From: Maridesulfovibrio bastinii DSM 16055
Lineage (GTDB): Bacteria > Desulfobacterota > Desulfovibrionia > Desulfovibrionales > Desulfovibrionaceae
Direction of reading: 5' to 3'
Length of the DNA stretch: 64,000 bases
Assembly: GCF_000429985.1 (NCBI RefSeq)
Contig: NZ_AUCX01000013.1
Coordinates: forward strand, 1 to 64,000
Shown here: positions 8,357-16,646 of the stretch, one piece after another
Position numbering within the stretch: position 1 is the first letter of the stretch
How the letters are laid out: every line of letters begins with the position of its first letter
Program-made: the position numbers and the translations under genes
The notes under the pieces: model-generated
The model's database searches: none
Seen by the model: only the letters and a program-made list of their open reading frames with translations
What the model was told of the DNA's origin: nothing

Positions 8357-8784
8357 GTGCAATTTACGGCCAGGATATCCGGCTGGATGGTGACATGCAG
8401 GCGGCCGTTGCTGCAAACGGTGAACTAGTGCTGACAGACGGCACAGATACAGGTGAACAGGATATCAAGCTGGTGCTGTTCACTTACCTTGGAACTCTTT
8501 TTTATGACGTCGAGCACGGCAGCACCGTGCTCGACTGGATCAAAGAAGAATCTACTAACGCAACACGCAGCGCATTTTGTGTTGAAGTTGCACGTTGCAT
8601 TAATACTGATCCACGCGTTGTCCCTATGTCCCCAAAATGCCATATCTTAAGTTGGGATGAAGCTGGAATAACGGCAAGAGCAAGCTGGAGATTTATAGAC
8701 GAAACCCATCCGTTTAATATTATTTTTGAGGTTGGCGAGAATGGCTTAGTCAAAGAGGTTATTGAAGATGTCAATCCCCGTTAA
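8353..8784 (+). CDS. Baseplate wedge protein (Mu gp46 / GPW-gp25-like)
   Basis: 143 residues, start coupled to the spike gene by an ATGA overlap. The central segment 'ELVLTDGTDTGEQDIKLVLFTYLGTLFYDVEHGSTVLDW' is the family signature for gp25/gpW-like wedge proteins, which connect hub and sheath to the baseplate. The C-terminal half has the usual strand pattern 'ITARASWRFIDETHPFNIIFEV'. Position before baseplate J fits. Confidence 0.8.
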   Translation: MSAIYGQDIRLDGDMQAAVAANGELVLTDGTDTGEQDIKLVLFTYLGTLFYDVEHGSTVLDWIKEESTNATRSAFCVEVARCINTDPRVVPMSPKCHILSWDEAGITARASWRFIDETHPFNIIFEVGENGLVKEVIEDVNPR

Positions 8785-9919
8785 GAAGACACTAGATGAA
8801 ATACGCGAAGAAATATTTACCAGGATAAATGAAGTTCAAGACGAATATTCGGATAAGGGATGGCTTCCAAATCGACTAAATCTGAATAAAGGCGTCATAC
8901 GCGGACTTATAGAAGTCTTCGCTTTCAGTCTGTTCAAACTCTATGAACTGCTTGCCATCATACTTGAAAATGCTTTTCCAAAGACATCCACCGGAGACTG
9001 GGCGGACTTACATGCTGAGCAGCTAGAGCTGACCCGTAAGGTTGCAACCAAGGCCAGTGGCAATGTTGTGTTTAATGGTGAAGAGTCCGGTAATGTTAAA
9101 ATCCCTGCTGGCAGAATTATTAAGACCGCACCAGACGGTACCGGAGCCGTTTACCGCTTCATCACTACTAAAGAAGCGGTCATCCCTGATGGTCAGACTC
9201 GCGTTACCGTTCCTGTTGAAGCTGAAGAGTACGGACGCGGAGCAAATGCCGCGGCTGGTCAGATTTGTGAAATTTCAACAACAATATCTAAAGTTACAGC
9301 AGTAACAAACACATCTGACTGGCTCATAAGTGAGGGAGCGGATGAAGAAACCGACGCCCAACTAGGTCAGAGATATGTACTGCGATGGATGGAAAAAAAC
9401 GGTTGTACCAAATATGCTTATGCTTCATGGGCGATGTCTATTTCTGGTGTTATTGCAGTAAAGGTTCTCGATCAACATCCTCGTGGCCAGGGAACTGTAG
9501 ATGTTGTTGTGAAAGGAGCAAATGGAATTCCAACTAATGAATTATTGTCCAAAGTACATGACGCTATTTCATCAAATTTCCCGATAAATGATGACTGGAT
9601 TGTGAAAGGCCCCAAGTCTGTACCTGTTGTAATTAATGCCGAGCTGGTTCTCGTGTCCGGTTCAGCCTCAGAAATAATTTCTGAGGTTCAAAATAGAATT
9701 ACTACATTGTTTACTGATCCTACTACCGTGCCAAGCATTACCCCTCTCCAGATCGGGGAAGACCTAACCCGTGACCGGTTAGTGTCCACTATTATGGCCG
9801 TATCAGGTGTTAAATTAATCAACTGGAAATCTCCGATAACAGATGTGTTTGTCGCTGCTGATGCGCTGGCCGTGCTAGATGGCATAAACATAACCAGCAA
9901 ATGGGCAGATGAGGATTAG
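8768..9919 (+). CDS. Baseplate J-like protein (Mu gp47)
   Basis: 383 residues from the ATG at 8768 (GAGGT upstream; a TTG two codons earlier was not chosen). The N-terminus is long amphipathic helix (LDEIREEIFTRINEVQDEYSDKGWLPNRLN); the core contains the J-family motifs 'TGDWADLHAEQLELTRKVATKASGNVVFNG' and 'GADEETDAQLGQRYVLRW', then beta-repeats and a C-terminal 'PITDVFVAADALAVLDG'. The family forms the baseplate periphery ring with gpI. Overlaps the wedge gene by 17 bases. Confidence 0.88.
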   Translation: MSIPVKKTLDEIREEIFTRINEVQDEYSDKGWLPNRLNLNKGVIRGLIEVFAFSLFKLYELLAIILENAFPKTSTGDWADLHAEQLELTRKVATKASGNVVFNGEESGNVKIPAGRIIKTAPDGTGAVYRFITTKEAVIPDGQTRVTVPVEAEEYGRGANAAAGQICEISTTISKVTAVTNTSDWLISEGADEETDAQLGQRYVLRWMEKNGCTKYAYASWAMSISGVIAVKVLDQHPRGQGTVDVVVKGANGIPTNELLSKVHDAISSNFPINDDWIVKGPKSVPVVINAELVLVSGSASEIISEVQNRITTLFTDPTTVPSITPLQIGEDLTRDRLVSTIMAVSGVKLINWKSPITDVFVAADALAVLDGINITSKWADED

Positions 9920-9921
9920 CC

Positions 9922-10578
9922 GTGGATTTTAAAGACTACATTTTTAAAAAATTACGCTGGCCACTTTGTATGAGTTCAGGCCCTATTGCCGTCGTAGTTC
10001 ACGGATTGGCGCGGGTCTTTAACGATGTCGTCATGGATATTAACTGGCTGCGTGATCAATTTAACCCCGCGACATGTGAGAATCAGTTCGTACAACCATT
10101 AGCCGAATCACGAGGTATAAAGCGTCACCGTCTTGAAACTGACGATAACAAATTTCGCCAGCGCGTAGTTAAAGCTTTTGCCTGGCAGCTTCTAGGCGGC
10201 AAATCGGCTGGCATGCCGGTGCTGCTTAAGCATTTTGGATATGAAACCGAGGAGCCCGTAAATCTCCGAAGTGAAGACCAAAAGCGTTGGGCTGAATTTA
10301 GAATCAATCTTACCACACCTATTTCACCCATTCAGCAAGATGATTTCGAGCTTTTAGGCTGGGCCATAAATGAATCAAAGCCAGCACGTTCAAAATTAGC
10401 ATCAATCAGAGTTGCTAAAAAATTTTTTTCCAATGTTTATATAAGAGGATACCTCCGAAAAACCAGAACTCGAACAATTTATCCAGCAGATTTAGGACCT
10501 ACAAAATCTGGTCCAGCTAGTGTGTATATCGGAGGAGCAGTTATTCGGACACGTATCAGGACTATAAGGAGCGTATGA
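9922..10578 (+). CDS. Tail protein I-like (Mu gp48-like)
   Basis: 218 residues, GTG start with a GAGG upstream. The P2 gpI/Mu gp48 family joins baseplate J and anchors the fibres. Supporting segments are 'WLRDQFNPATCENQFVQPLAESRGI' and 'RQRVVKAFAWQLLGGKSAGMPVLLKHFGY'. The C-terminus is basic (RTRTIYPADLG ... VIRTRIRTIRS). It ends in an overlap with the fibre gene ATG. Assignment rests on these segments plus order. Confidence 0.75.
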   Translation: MDFKDYIFKKLRWPLCMSSGPIAVVVHGLARVFNDVVMDINWLRDQFNPATCENQFVQPLAESRGIKRHRLETDDNKFRQRVVKAFAWQLLGGKSAGMPVLLKHFGYETEEPVNLRSEDQKRWAEFRINLTTPISPIQQDDFELLGWAINESKPARSKLASIRVAKKFFSNVYIRGYLRKTRTRTIYPADLGPTKSGPASVYIGGAVIRTRIRTIRSV

Positions 10579-13076
10579 TGAGTACTAATGGATTGATACT
10601 TACAAGAGCGGGATTGGATTTATATAACAGAACTCAGACTGGTGAAATAATAACTTTTTCACATGTCGAAATCGGCGCAGGAGAGTGGAATAACAATGTT
10701 GATCCTGAGTCCGTGACTGGCCTTGTTGATTCACGAATGAGTTTTCAGATTCAATCTGCAACTGCACAGGGAGATGGAACTACTTTAATAACAATTGCTT
10801 TCACAAATGAGGGATTAAAAACCGGATTTTTTCATAGGGAGACCGGAATTTTTGCTAACGATCCGGTTTATGGACAAATTTTATATGCTGTAGATTATTC
10901 TGAAGGTGGTGTCGTTCCTGCATACGGTGGAGCTTATTTAGCTGAGGAGATTTTACGCTATTATGTCAAGACAGGTAATGCAGAAAACATTAAAGTAGTG
11001 GTTTCAAATACATCAGTGTTTGCGACTCAGCTTGATCTTGAAGATCATAATACAGATACACAGGCTCATCCCGATATTCGCTCCCAAATTGGTGCCTTGT
11101 CACCCAAAAAGCATACACATACTTCAACTGATATTACTGACTTAGAACAAAAACTGGACGCTAAATCAAACATTGGTCACAAGCATACTTCAAACGATAT
11201 TGTAGGGTTAACAGCAAGTGAATTGGATTTTTTACGTGAAAATTTTAATAAGCTTGTAACTGGCGCAGCCATAGGGACAGAAGGCCCAATGATATGTGTT
11301 GAGCATGAATCTTTTGTCCTCGAAGCAAAGGGTTTTGTTTCAGGAAACTATGGAACTGATGTGACGCGGATCGCGAACTGGTCGTCCGCCGCTGGAAATT
11401 TAGATGCGCATGCCATTCACGGAGGAGTCAGAATCGTGATTTGTGGAGACTCCGGAACTTTTTATGAATGTATAAATAAAGATTCAAGGGAAAGAACATT
11501 ATTAGATATCAGTCCGTTATATGGGGATGTGACGTGGGATTTTACCATTGGAAATCAGTACTCATTTATAGTTTTTAAAGAAGATATAGATAACAAAGGT
11601 GACCTAGTTGATATAGTTGAAATTTCGCCCGGAGGACAGTCAGCTTATTCTATCCCTGAAAGTACAAAACAAATAGATCCGGCAGCTGATGTTGATATGT
11701 CTATTCCCCATTCTTTTGTAGCAAACAGTAGAAACGGGTCTAGAATTGAATGGAAAAACGGCATTTTATGCGGCAATAGTGATAAATATATAGCAATTGA
11801 TTTTAGACAAAAATGTTTCGTAGATGTTCGTCCAGGTATGACTATTAACATAGAGGGCGTTGTCGGGTCATGCAGCAATGAAGAAGAACGCAATTTTGAC
11901 GTCGGGTGGGGATTGTTTAATGCAGAGCAATCAAGTCATTTTTGTACAGTATTCAGCGACCCTTTTTTTGAGTTTCGTTCAGATCAAATAGCGACAGAAC
12001 CTTTAGATACAAATCAAGACGGTTTTATCCAGCCGGGGGAAACGCAAGAAATTAATATGGGCGTTTCGTCGTGGACGAACAAGTTAAACGGTCGTTACGA
12101 AATTATTTTTTTCTTATATACATCAAAAACTTTTCCCAATGAAGTTTCTGTTGACTTTAGTAATGCTAAGATAACAACAGATCCTGATATAATAGAGAAA
12201 ACTATACCTGCGTCATCATCTCCGGCTAAAATTCCAACCAAGGAAGAATTGTTAGAACTATGTCCTGTAGGGAGTCAATGCACTCTGAATACCGGCTATA
12301 GAGACGGTGGAGAATGGCGATCACAACTTTTATCTGATGCAGAATACGAATCAGTAAATGGTGATATCATAATTAAGGCTTCACGTATTTATGATACAAA
12401 CCAGTCGATGATGTGTTTTGCACATAAGAAAGATTGCTCATGGCAACGCTATTTACCAGGTTATCCTACTGGTGAAAATTTATTTGTCCTTAGCTCAGTT
12501 AAAAATGAATTTAAAGTTGACGTAAAGTCTTCATTCTCAGGCCTTGGGTATGACTCCGAGCAGCAGTTTCGTAATGACTCTGATATACGAGTTGGTTATA
12601 AATCAAAATCCAGATGTGCACGGTTAGCCGCATTGCCTCCTAATATTTATATGGATAATCGTGTGTATTTTTTAAGTTCAGCAGATATCTCAGCTGGTGC
12701 CAATTTATTATATGAATTGATAGGAAATGTACCAACATTAGAACCTTCTCCATATATGAATTGGTCATATTTACAGATTGGTGGCGATACATATCAAAAA
12801 GCAGGGGCTGCACCAGTTGGCAATTGTTTTTATCTTCCCAGATCACCACGGTTTAAAGAAACAAATGCAGTAGTTGTTTGGCCCGGATGTTTTGTCCGTG
12901 AAGGAACAAAACGTATAGGAATGTATTTTAAAGAGTTAATCCTTGGAAAGAATGGAACATATGGTGATGATTACAAATTAAATACTAATTTTGGCTATGT
13001 TCGTTTTGATTTTGACTTGAATGGAAACGTCTATCAGTTCGGATTTGCTGAGTACGACACAGGTATTCCTGATTAG
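10575..13076 (+). CDS. Tail fibre protein
   Basis: 833 residues; host-recognition fibre. The first ~150 residues (STNGLILTRAGLDLYNRTQ; HVEIGAGEW) match the conserved tail-fibre N-terminal domain that docks to the baseplate. Two repeats of 'K-H-T-x-x-S-x-D-I' near residues 178-210 are typical of fibre shaft repeats. From about residue 230 on, the sequence is unrelated to common fibres and the DNA becomes more AT-rich (few G/C third positions) than the upstream tail genes, suggesting an exchanged receptor-binding module. Residues about 478-489 (DTNQDGFIQPGE) look like an EF-hand calcium loop. Start codon overlaps the gpI-like stop. Confidence 0.8.
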   Translation: MMSTNGLILTRAGLDLYNRTQTGEIITFSHVEIGAGEWNNNVDPESVTGLVDSRMSFQIQSATAQGDGTTLITIAFTNEGLKTGFFHRETGIFANDPVYGQILYAVDYSEGGVVPAYGGAYLAEEILRYYVKTGNAENIKVVVSNTSVFATQLDLEDHNTDTQAHPDIRSQIGALSPKKHTHTSTDITDLEQKLDAKSNIGHKHTSNDIVGLTASELDFLRENFNKLVTGAAIGTEGPMICVEHESFVLEAKGFVSGNYGTDVTRIANWSSAAGNLDAHAIHGGVRIVICGDSGTFYECINKDSRERTLLDISPLYGDVTWDFTIGNQYSFIVFKEDIDNKGDLVDIVEISPGGQSAYSIPESTKQIDPAADVDMSIPHSFVANSRNGSRIEWKNGILCGNSDKYIAIDFRQKCFVDVRPGMTINIEGVVGSCSNEEERNFDVGWGLFNAEQSSHFCTVFSDPFFEFRSDQIATEPLDTNQDGFIQPGETQEINMGVSSWTNKLNGRYEIIFFLYTSKTFPNEVSVDFSNAKITTDPDIIEKTIPASSSPAKIPTKEELLELCPVGSQCTLNTGYRDGGEWRSQLLSDAEYESVNGDIIIKASRIYDTNQSMMCFAHKKDCSWQRYLPGYPTGENLFVLSSVKNEFKVDVKSSFSGLGYDSEQQFRNDSDIRVGYKSKSRCARLAALPPNIYMDNRVYFLSSADISAGANLLYELIGNVPTLEPSPYMNWSYLQIGGDTYQKAGAAPVGNCFYLPRSPRFKETNAVVVWPGCFVREGTKRIGMYFKELILGKNGTYGDDYKLNTNFGYVRFDFDLNGNVYQFGFAEYDTGIPD

Positions 13077-13085
13077 GAGAGAGCT

Positions 13086-13391
13086 ATGTTTGATTCATAT
13101 TTATTAGCACTTGCTTACGGCAGTCCTGACCACGTTTTGGAATCTCATTTTTATGAAGGCTTGCAAAGCATGTACTCTGAAATGTCACTTTTCAATTGCC
13201 CAGACATTTTACCAGGAAAAATTAGTGAGACAGATTGGTATAAATCGGGAGGATGGGAAGAGTGCAGAAAAGCTATATATCCAGACCCTACAATGTATCT
13301 GGATGGCGTAGCTAAAGGTGATGAGGAGCAAATTCAAAATTATAAAAATAAATGTATGGCAGTTAAAACACAATTTCCTAAAATAGTTTGA
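13086..13391 (+). CDS. Putative tail-fibre assembly chaperone
   Basis: 101 residues, SD AGGAGAG, nine bases after the fibre stop. No family is recognised. The protein is small, acidic and aromatic-rich with two cysteines in 'LFNCPDILPG' and 'GWEECRKAIYPDP'. Phage fibre genes are normally followed by a dedicated chaperone, and this gene shares the fibre tip's AT-rich base composition, so it probably travels with it. That role is an inference. Confidence 0.5.
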   Translation: MFDSYLLALAYGSPDHVLESHFYEGLQSMYSEMSLFNCPDILPGKISETDWYKSGGWEECRKAIYPDPTMYLDGVAKGDEEQIQNYKNKCMAVKTQFPKIV

Positions 13392-13444
13392 AATTATACT
13401 GAAAATTTTAATTAATCTTTGAAAATCGATAGGAAAATTTTGAC

Positions 13445-13571
13445 AGATTGGAGCAGGTCAGGGACTCAGAATCCCCAACCGAAGCGATGTTGACGCATCG
13501 CCCCACGGCCCGACAATCGGCTGACTTCCGATTGAAGAGATAACCCGCTGCTCCGCAGCTTGATCAAGCCG
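13445..13571 (+). ncRNA. GC-rich structured element, probable non-coding RNA or leader
   Basis: The 220-base gap between the fibre chaperone and com contains a GC-rich island in AT-rich flanks. By eye it folds into a closed four-way element: outer stem GGAGCAG (13450-13456) with CTGCTCC (13548-13554); inside it GGGA/TCCC (13461-13464/13472-13475), GCGATG/CATCGC (13484-13489/13496-13501) and CAATCGG/CCGATTG (13514-13520/13528-13534). A competing hairpin GCTGC/GCAGC (13547-13551/13555-13559) and a 12-bp palindrome GCTTGATCAAGC (13558-13569) overlap its 3' end, so two exclusive folds exist. No long ORF and no known Rfam class is recognised. Confidence 0.55.
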
Positions 13572-13611
13572 AGTAGCTATTTATCATTTGGGTTAGAAGT
13601 AGACAATCAAA

Positions 13612-13812
13612 ATGAGAAAAAACGAAATTAGATGCGGCAAATGTAATCGTCTGCTTGCTATAGGCACAGCAGAAAATATTGAAATAAAATGCCCCAGATG
13701 TGGGACATTAAACCATGTGAGAGCCACGAGCCCCAATAAAGAAAGCCTTAGAGCATCATTAGGAGAACCTAATGAAGGTAGGCAGTCTTTTCAGCGGAGT
13801 CGGTTTAACTGA
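13612..13812 (+). CDS. com: Com-like zinc-finger translational activator
   Basis: 66 residues. Two CxxC pairs (C8-C11 and C27-C30) with 'EIRCGKCNRLL' and 'IEIKCPRCGTLN' match the Mu Com family, a small zinc-binding RNA protein that in Mu unlocks translation of the DNA-modification gene mom. The last 41 bases of this gene overlap the start of the methyltransferase gene in another frame, and a hairpin holding the methyltransferase SD and ATG lies inside it. The upstream SD is weak. The location at the right end of a Mu-like prophage matches Mu com. Confidence 0.8.
   Translation: MRKNEIRCGKCNRLLAIGTAENIEIKCPRCGTLNHVRATSPNKESLRASLGEPNEGRQSFQRSRFN
13757..13774 (+). promoter_or_regulatory. Hairpin occluding SD and start codon of the methyltransferase gene
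   Basis: CATTAGG (13757-13763), loop AGAA, CCTAATG (13768-13774): a perfect 7-bp stem-loop. The SD (AGGAG, 13761-13765) is in the 5' arm and loop, and the ATG start (13772-13774) is the last three bases of the 3' arm. The stem can be lengthened past a bulge by CCTT (13746-13749) with AAGG (13775-13778). In Mu the mom start region is held in the same way until Com binds. Confidence 0.75.
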
Positions 13813-14557
13813 CTTTGGTCTGGAGTTGGCCGGGTTTGAGCACGCTTGGTTTTGTGAAATAGAACCATACGCTCAAAACATACTCTCCAAGAGGTGGCCC
13901 GGAAAACAAATTTATAAAGATATAAAGGAGCTTGATGGAAATGATGTTGAAAAAGTCGATCTGCTCTCAGGTGGATTCCCATGCCAAGACGTCTCATGTG
14001 GAGGCAAAAGAAAAGGTATTACAAAAGAAACCAGGTCAGGATTATGGTATGAATATGCCCGTATTATTCGCCAAATTCTTCCCAAATACGTACTCATTGA
14101 AAATGTACCAGGTCTCAGGTCTAAAGGGTTTGACATTGTCCTCAAAGAGTTGGCCAAGATCGGGTATGATGCTGAATGGATCGTGCTATCTGCTGCCCAG
14201 TTTGGTGCGCCGCATCTGCGTGAAAGATTGTTCGTTGTTGCCTACCCCCACAGTTATGGGGATGACAACACAACTGGCACACGGCGGATATTTACGGAAG
14301 CACGAATCAATGCAGTCAACTTCCAACTTAATTCCAAAGCTAGCTGGAATAATCTTCAAATTGACAGGACAACGCCCGAAAAAATTTGCAAAGCATATCC
14401 CGGACCCATCATTCATAGAATGGATGATGGGGGTGCCGACTGGTTGGACAGACTTAAAGCACTTGGAAACGGCATCACACCACAGCAAGCGCACTTTGTC
14501 GGCAGCTTAATTCTTGATCATGATTTTAACATATTGAATTTACTAACTAATGAGTAA
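13772..14557 (+). CDS. DNA C5-cytosine methyltransferase (phage)
   Basis: 261 residues. Transfers a methyl group from SAM to cytosine in phage DNA, presumably to resist host restriction. Motif I 'LFSGVGLTDFGLELAGF' at residues 6-22, catalytic motif IV 'GGFPCQDVS' with Cys71, motif VI 'ENVPG' at 110-114, motif VIII 'QFGAPHLRERLFVVAYP', and motifs IX-X 'LKALGNGITPQQA' near the end are all visible. The target-recognition region between VIII and IX is short (~70 residues). It replaces Mu mom downstream of com. Translation is probably blocked by the hairpin at 13757-13774 until Com acts. Confidence 0.9.
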   Translation: MKVGSLFSGVGLTDFGLELAGFEHAWFCEIEPYAQNILSKRWPGKQIYKDIKELDGNDVEKVDLLSGGFPCQDVSCGGKRKGITKETRSGLWYEYARIIRQILPKYVLIENVPGLRSKGFDIVLKELAKIGYDAEWIVLSAAQFGAPHLRERLFVVAYPHSYGDDNTTGTRRIFTEARINAVNFQLNSKASWNNLQIDRTTPEKICKAYPGPIIHRMDDGGADWLDRLKALGNGITPQQAHFVGSLILDHDFNILNLLTNE

Positions 14558-14610
14558 ATAATTAATATCTTGAAATAGTTGAACAAATTAACAGATGTAA
14601 ATTTATAAAA

Positions 14611-14634
14611 AAGGCCGGACTAACCGGCCTTTAC
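14611..14634 (+). terminator. Terminator after the methyltransferase
   Basis: AAGGCCGG, loop ACTAA, CCGGCCTT followed by a short T tract; also preceded by an A run, so it could act on both strands. Ends the late phage operon. Confidence 0.7.
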
Positions 14635-14660
14635 AATTTGCGTTCCAGCAGTGCAAAATG

Positions 14661-14743
14661 TGCACATTCTTTTTCTCAACTCAAATGTCCAAAATTCTCA
14701 GGTAGGGTGTCCGCTTACATTAAACTGCAAATTCTTTTTCATA
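14661..14743 (+). repeat. Two direct copies of an 18-bp motif, candidate transposase end sites of the prophage
   Basis: TGCACATTCTTTTTCTCA at 14661-14678 and TGCAAATTCTTTTTCATA at 14726-14743 agree at 14 of 18 positions and lie 65 bp apart in the non-coding stretch right of the methyltransferase gene. Mu-type phages carry several such transposase-binding sites next to each end and end in CA on this strand; a CA occurs at 14761-14762, just before the host tRNA terminator. The exact prophage boundary cannot be fixed without the left end. Confidence 0.45.
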
Positions 14744-14767
14744 TTCTAAATATTTTTCGGCAACCAT

Positions 14768-14801
14768 AAAAAAAGGATTGGCTAATTAGATTAGCCAATC
14801 C
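14768..14801 (-). terminator. Terminator of tRNA-Pro copy 1
   Basis: On the minus strand the stem GGATTGGCTAA / TTAGCCAATCC (14775-14785 / 14791-14801, loop of five) is followed by seven T's. It lies 16 bases after the tRNA 3' end. Confidence 0.85.
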
Positions 14802-14816
14802 TGATAATAGCGTCTT

Positions 14817-14893
14817 TGGTCGGGATGAGAGGATTTGAACCTCCGACCCCTTGAACCCCATTCAAGTGCGCTCCCAAACTGCGCTACATCCCG
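14817..14893 (-). tRNA. tRNA-Pro(GGG), copy 1
   Basis: 77 bases including an encoded CCA end. On the minus strand: acceptor CGGGATG, D-arm GCGC/GCGC, anticodon stem CTTGA/TCAAG with loop ATGGGGT (anticodon GGG), T-arm with TTCAAAT loop, acceptor CATCCCG, discriminator A, CCA. Identical to the copy at 49793-49869. It sits directly to the right of the prophage. Confidence 0.95.
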
Positions 14894-15047
14894 ACGCGGA
14901 GAAACTTCTATGTAATCATAGGATATAAGTCAACATTAAATTTTATTTAAAATGAATTTTTTTGATAAAATGTTATTAAAATGTATTATAATGGTAAAAA
15001 TAATATTTAAAATTTTATCGTTAAACAATTTTTAACCATTGAATCAA

Positions 15048-16595
15048 ATGAAATATACCAAAAAAATTTTAGTAGTCGGAGCTACAGGTTATATCGGCGG
15101 ACGTCTTGTCCCAAGACTTCTCGATGATGGCTGGGATGTGCGTATAGCTGTGCGGACTGTCGAAAAAGCAATGTCCAGACCGTGGAGTGGACATAGAAAT
15201 TTAGAGATTGTTCAATCGGATCTTTTAAATCGTGAGTCTATCGAAGCGGCAGCAACGGATTGTTTTGCTGTCTATTATCTTGTTCATTCTATGGGTGGAC
15301 ATGATAGTAATTTTTCCTTTGTTGATCGTAAAGCTGCCATAAATATGGTCCATGCAGCTAATAAAAATAATATAGAACGAATTATTTACTTGAGTGGGCT
15401 TGGGAATAGAAACGATGCTCTGAGTGAGCATTTGAAAAGTAGAGCAGAAACTGCGGAAATACTGGCTTTATCATCTGCAAAATTAACTTGCCTCAGGGCT
15501 GCAATGATTCTTGGTTCAGGGAGTGCTTCATTTGAGATTTTAAGATATCTGGCTGACAGACTTCCGATTATGGTAACCCCGCGCTGGGTGGATACCAGAA
15601 CACAGCCTATAGCGGTATCTAATGTATTAACTTATCTTGTCGGATGTCTGAACTCACCGCTCACCGCTGGAAAAGTATACGATATTGGCGGACCGGATGT
15701 TTTATCCTTTGCTGAAATGTTTCAGCTTTACGCACAGGTATGTGGTTTAAGAAAAAGGATTATGATCAGATTGCCTTTTATAAGTCCCGGATTAAGCTCG
15801 CACTGGCTTAATTTAATAACTCCTGTCCCTATATCAATAGCCCGACCATTGGTTGACGGGTTACGAAACGAGACCGTTTGTGAAGAAAATTCGATAAGAG
15901 AAATAATCCCGCAGGAATTATTGAGCGTGAGTGATACTTTTAAAATTGCCTTACAGAAAGTTGATCAGAAACGCATTGATACCTGCTGGCACGATGCAGG
16001 GCAGACTTTGCCTGCCGAATGGACGATTTATGGTGATCCTTCATACTCTGGAGGACAGGAATTGCAATGCGGATACAGATGTCTGCTGGCAGCTGAGCCA
16101 AAGGATATCTGGCCTGTTATTTCCGGTATCGGAGGCGATTCAGGTTGGTATGCTTTTAATTCGTTATGGAAGATTAGGGGATGGATAGATAAGATTATCG
16201 GTGGAGTTGGTCTTAGGAGAGGGCGTAGGGACCCTAAAGATATTTTTGAGCAGGATGCTTTGGATTTTTGGAGAGTTTTAAAAGTTGAACCTGAAGTTGA
16301 GCTGGTTCTTCAGGCAGAGATGAAGCTTCCAGGAGAAGCCCTGCTCGAATTTATTTTAGTCAGAAAAGGAGAAAACAAAACAGAATTGATAATGCTTTCG
16401 CATTTTTTACCGAAGGGGTTGGCAGGATTATTATATTGGTATGCGGTTTATCCTTTGCATCATCTTGTTTTTTCAGGAATGTTGAATAAAATGGCAGAAG
16501 CTTCTCTAGCTGAAATAGTATCAGCTCCAGAGAGATATACACCAGTATGGCGTAATGCAGCTAAATGTCTTTTTAAAACAAATATTGAAAAATAA
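15048..16595 (+). CDS. NAD(P)-binding SDR protein with C-terminal DUF2867
   Basis: 515 residues from the ATG at 15048; a TTG three codons upstream is possible, and no clear SD is seen. Residues 1-240 are an atypical short-chain dehydrogenase/epimerase domain with 'GATGYIGG' near residue 12 and 'YLSGLG' later (the Tyr-x-x-x-Lys site is not evident). Residues ~330-490 resemble DUF2867, a START-like domain (GWYAFNSLWKIRGWIDKIIGG). This two-domain form is widespread and of unknown substrate; a lipid or quinone-related oxidoreduction is possible. A single gene read away from the tRNA. Confidence 0.75.
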   Translation: MKYTKKILVVGATGYIGGRLVPRLLDDGWDVRIAVRTVEKAMSRPWSGHRNLEIVQSDLLNRESIEAAATDCFAVYYLVHSMGGHDSNFSFVDRKAAINMVHAANKNNIERIIYLSGLGNRNDALSEHLKSRAETAEILALSSAKLTCLRAAMILGSGSASFEILRYLADRLPIMVTPRWVDTRTQPIAVSNVLTYLVGCLNSPLTAGKVYDIGGPDVLSFAEMFQLYAQVCGLRKRIMIRLPFISPGLSSHWLNLITPVPISIARPLVDGLRNETVCEENSIREIIPQELLSVSDTFKIALQKVDQKRIDTCWHDAGQTLPAEWTIYGDPSYSGGQELQCGYRCLLAAEPKDIWPVISGIGGDSGWYAFNSLWKIRGWIDKIIGGVGLRRGRRDPKDIFEQDALDFWRVLKVEPEVELVLQAEMKLPGEALLEFILVRKGENKTELIMLSHFLPKGLAGLLYWYAVYPLHHLVFSGMLNKMAEASLAEIVSAPERYTPVWRNAAKCLFKTNIEK

Positions 16596-16646
16596 TCTTC
16601 ATAATTAATCTATTATAGCAAATAGTTCCAAGTTAAGGGGGTGCTT

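Noticed and set aside
10575-13611. Diversity-generating retroelement near the tail fibre
   Set aside because: No reverse transcriptase, no Avd-like gene, and no template/variable repeat pair was seen.
13932-14510. 192-residue open frame within the cytosine methyltransferase gene, + strand
   Set aside because: Same strand, other frame; the methyltransferase has all catalytic motifs and this frame has none and no SD.
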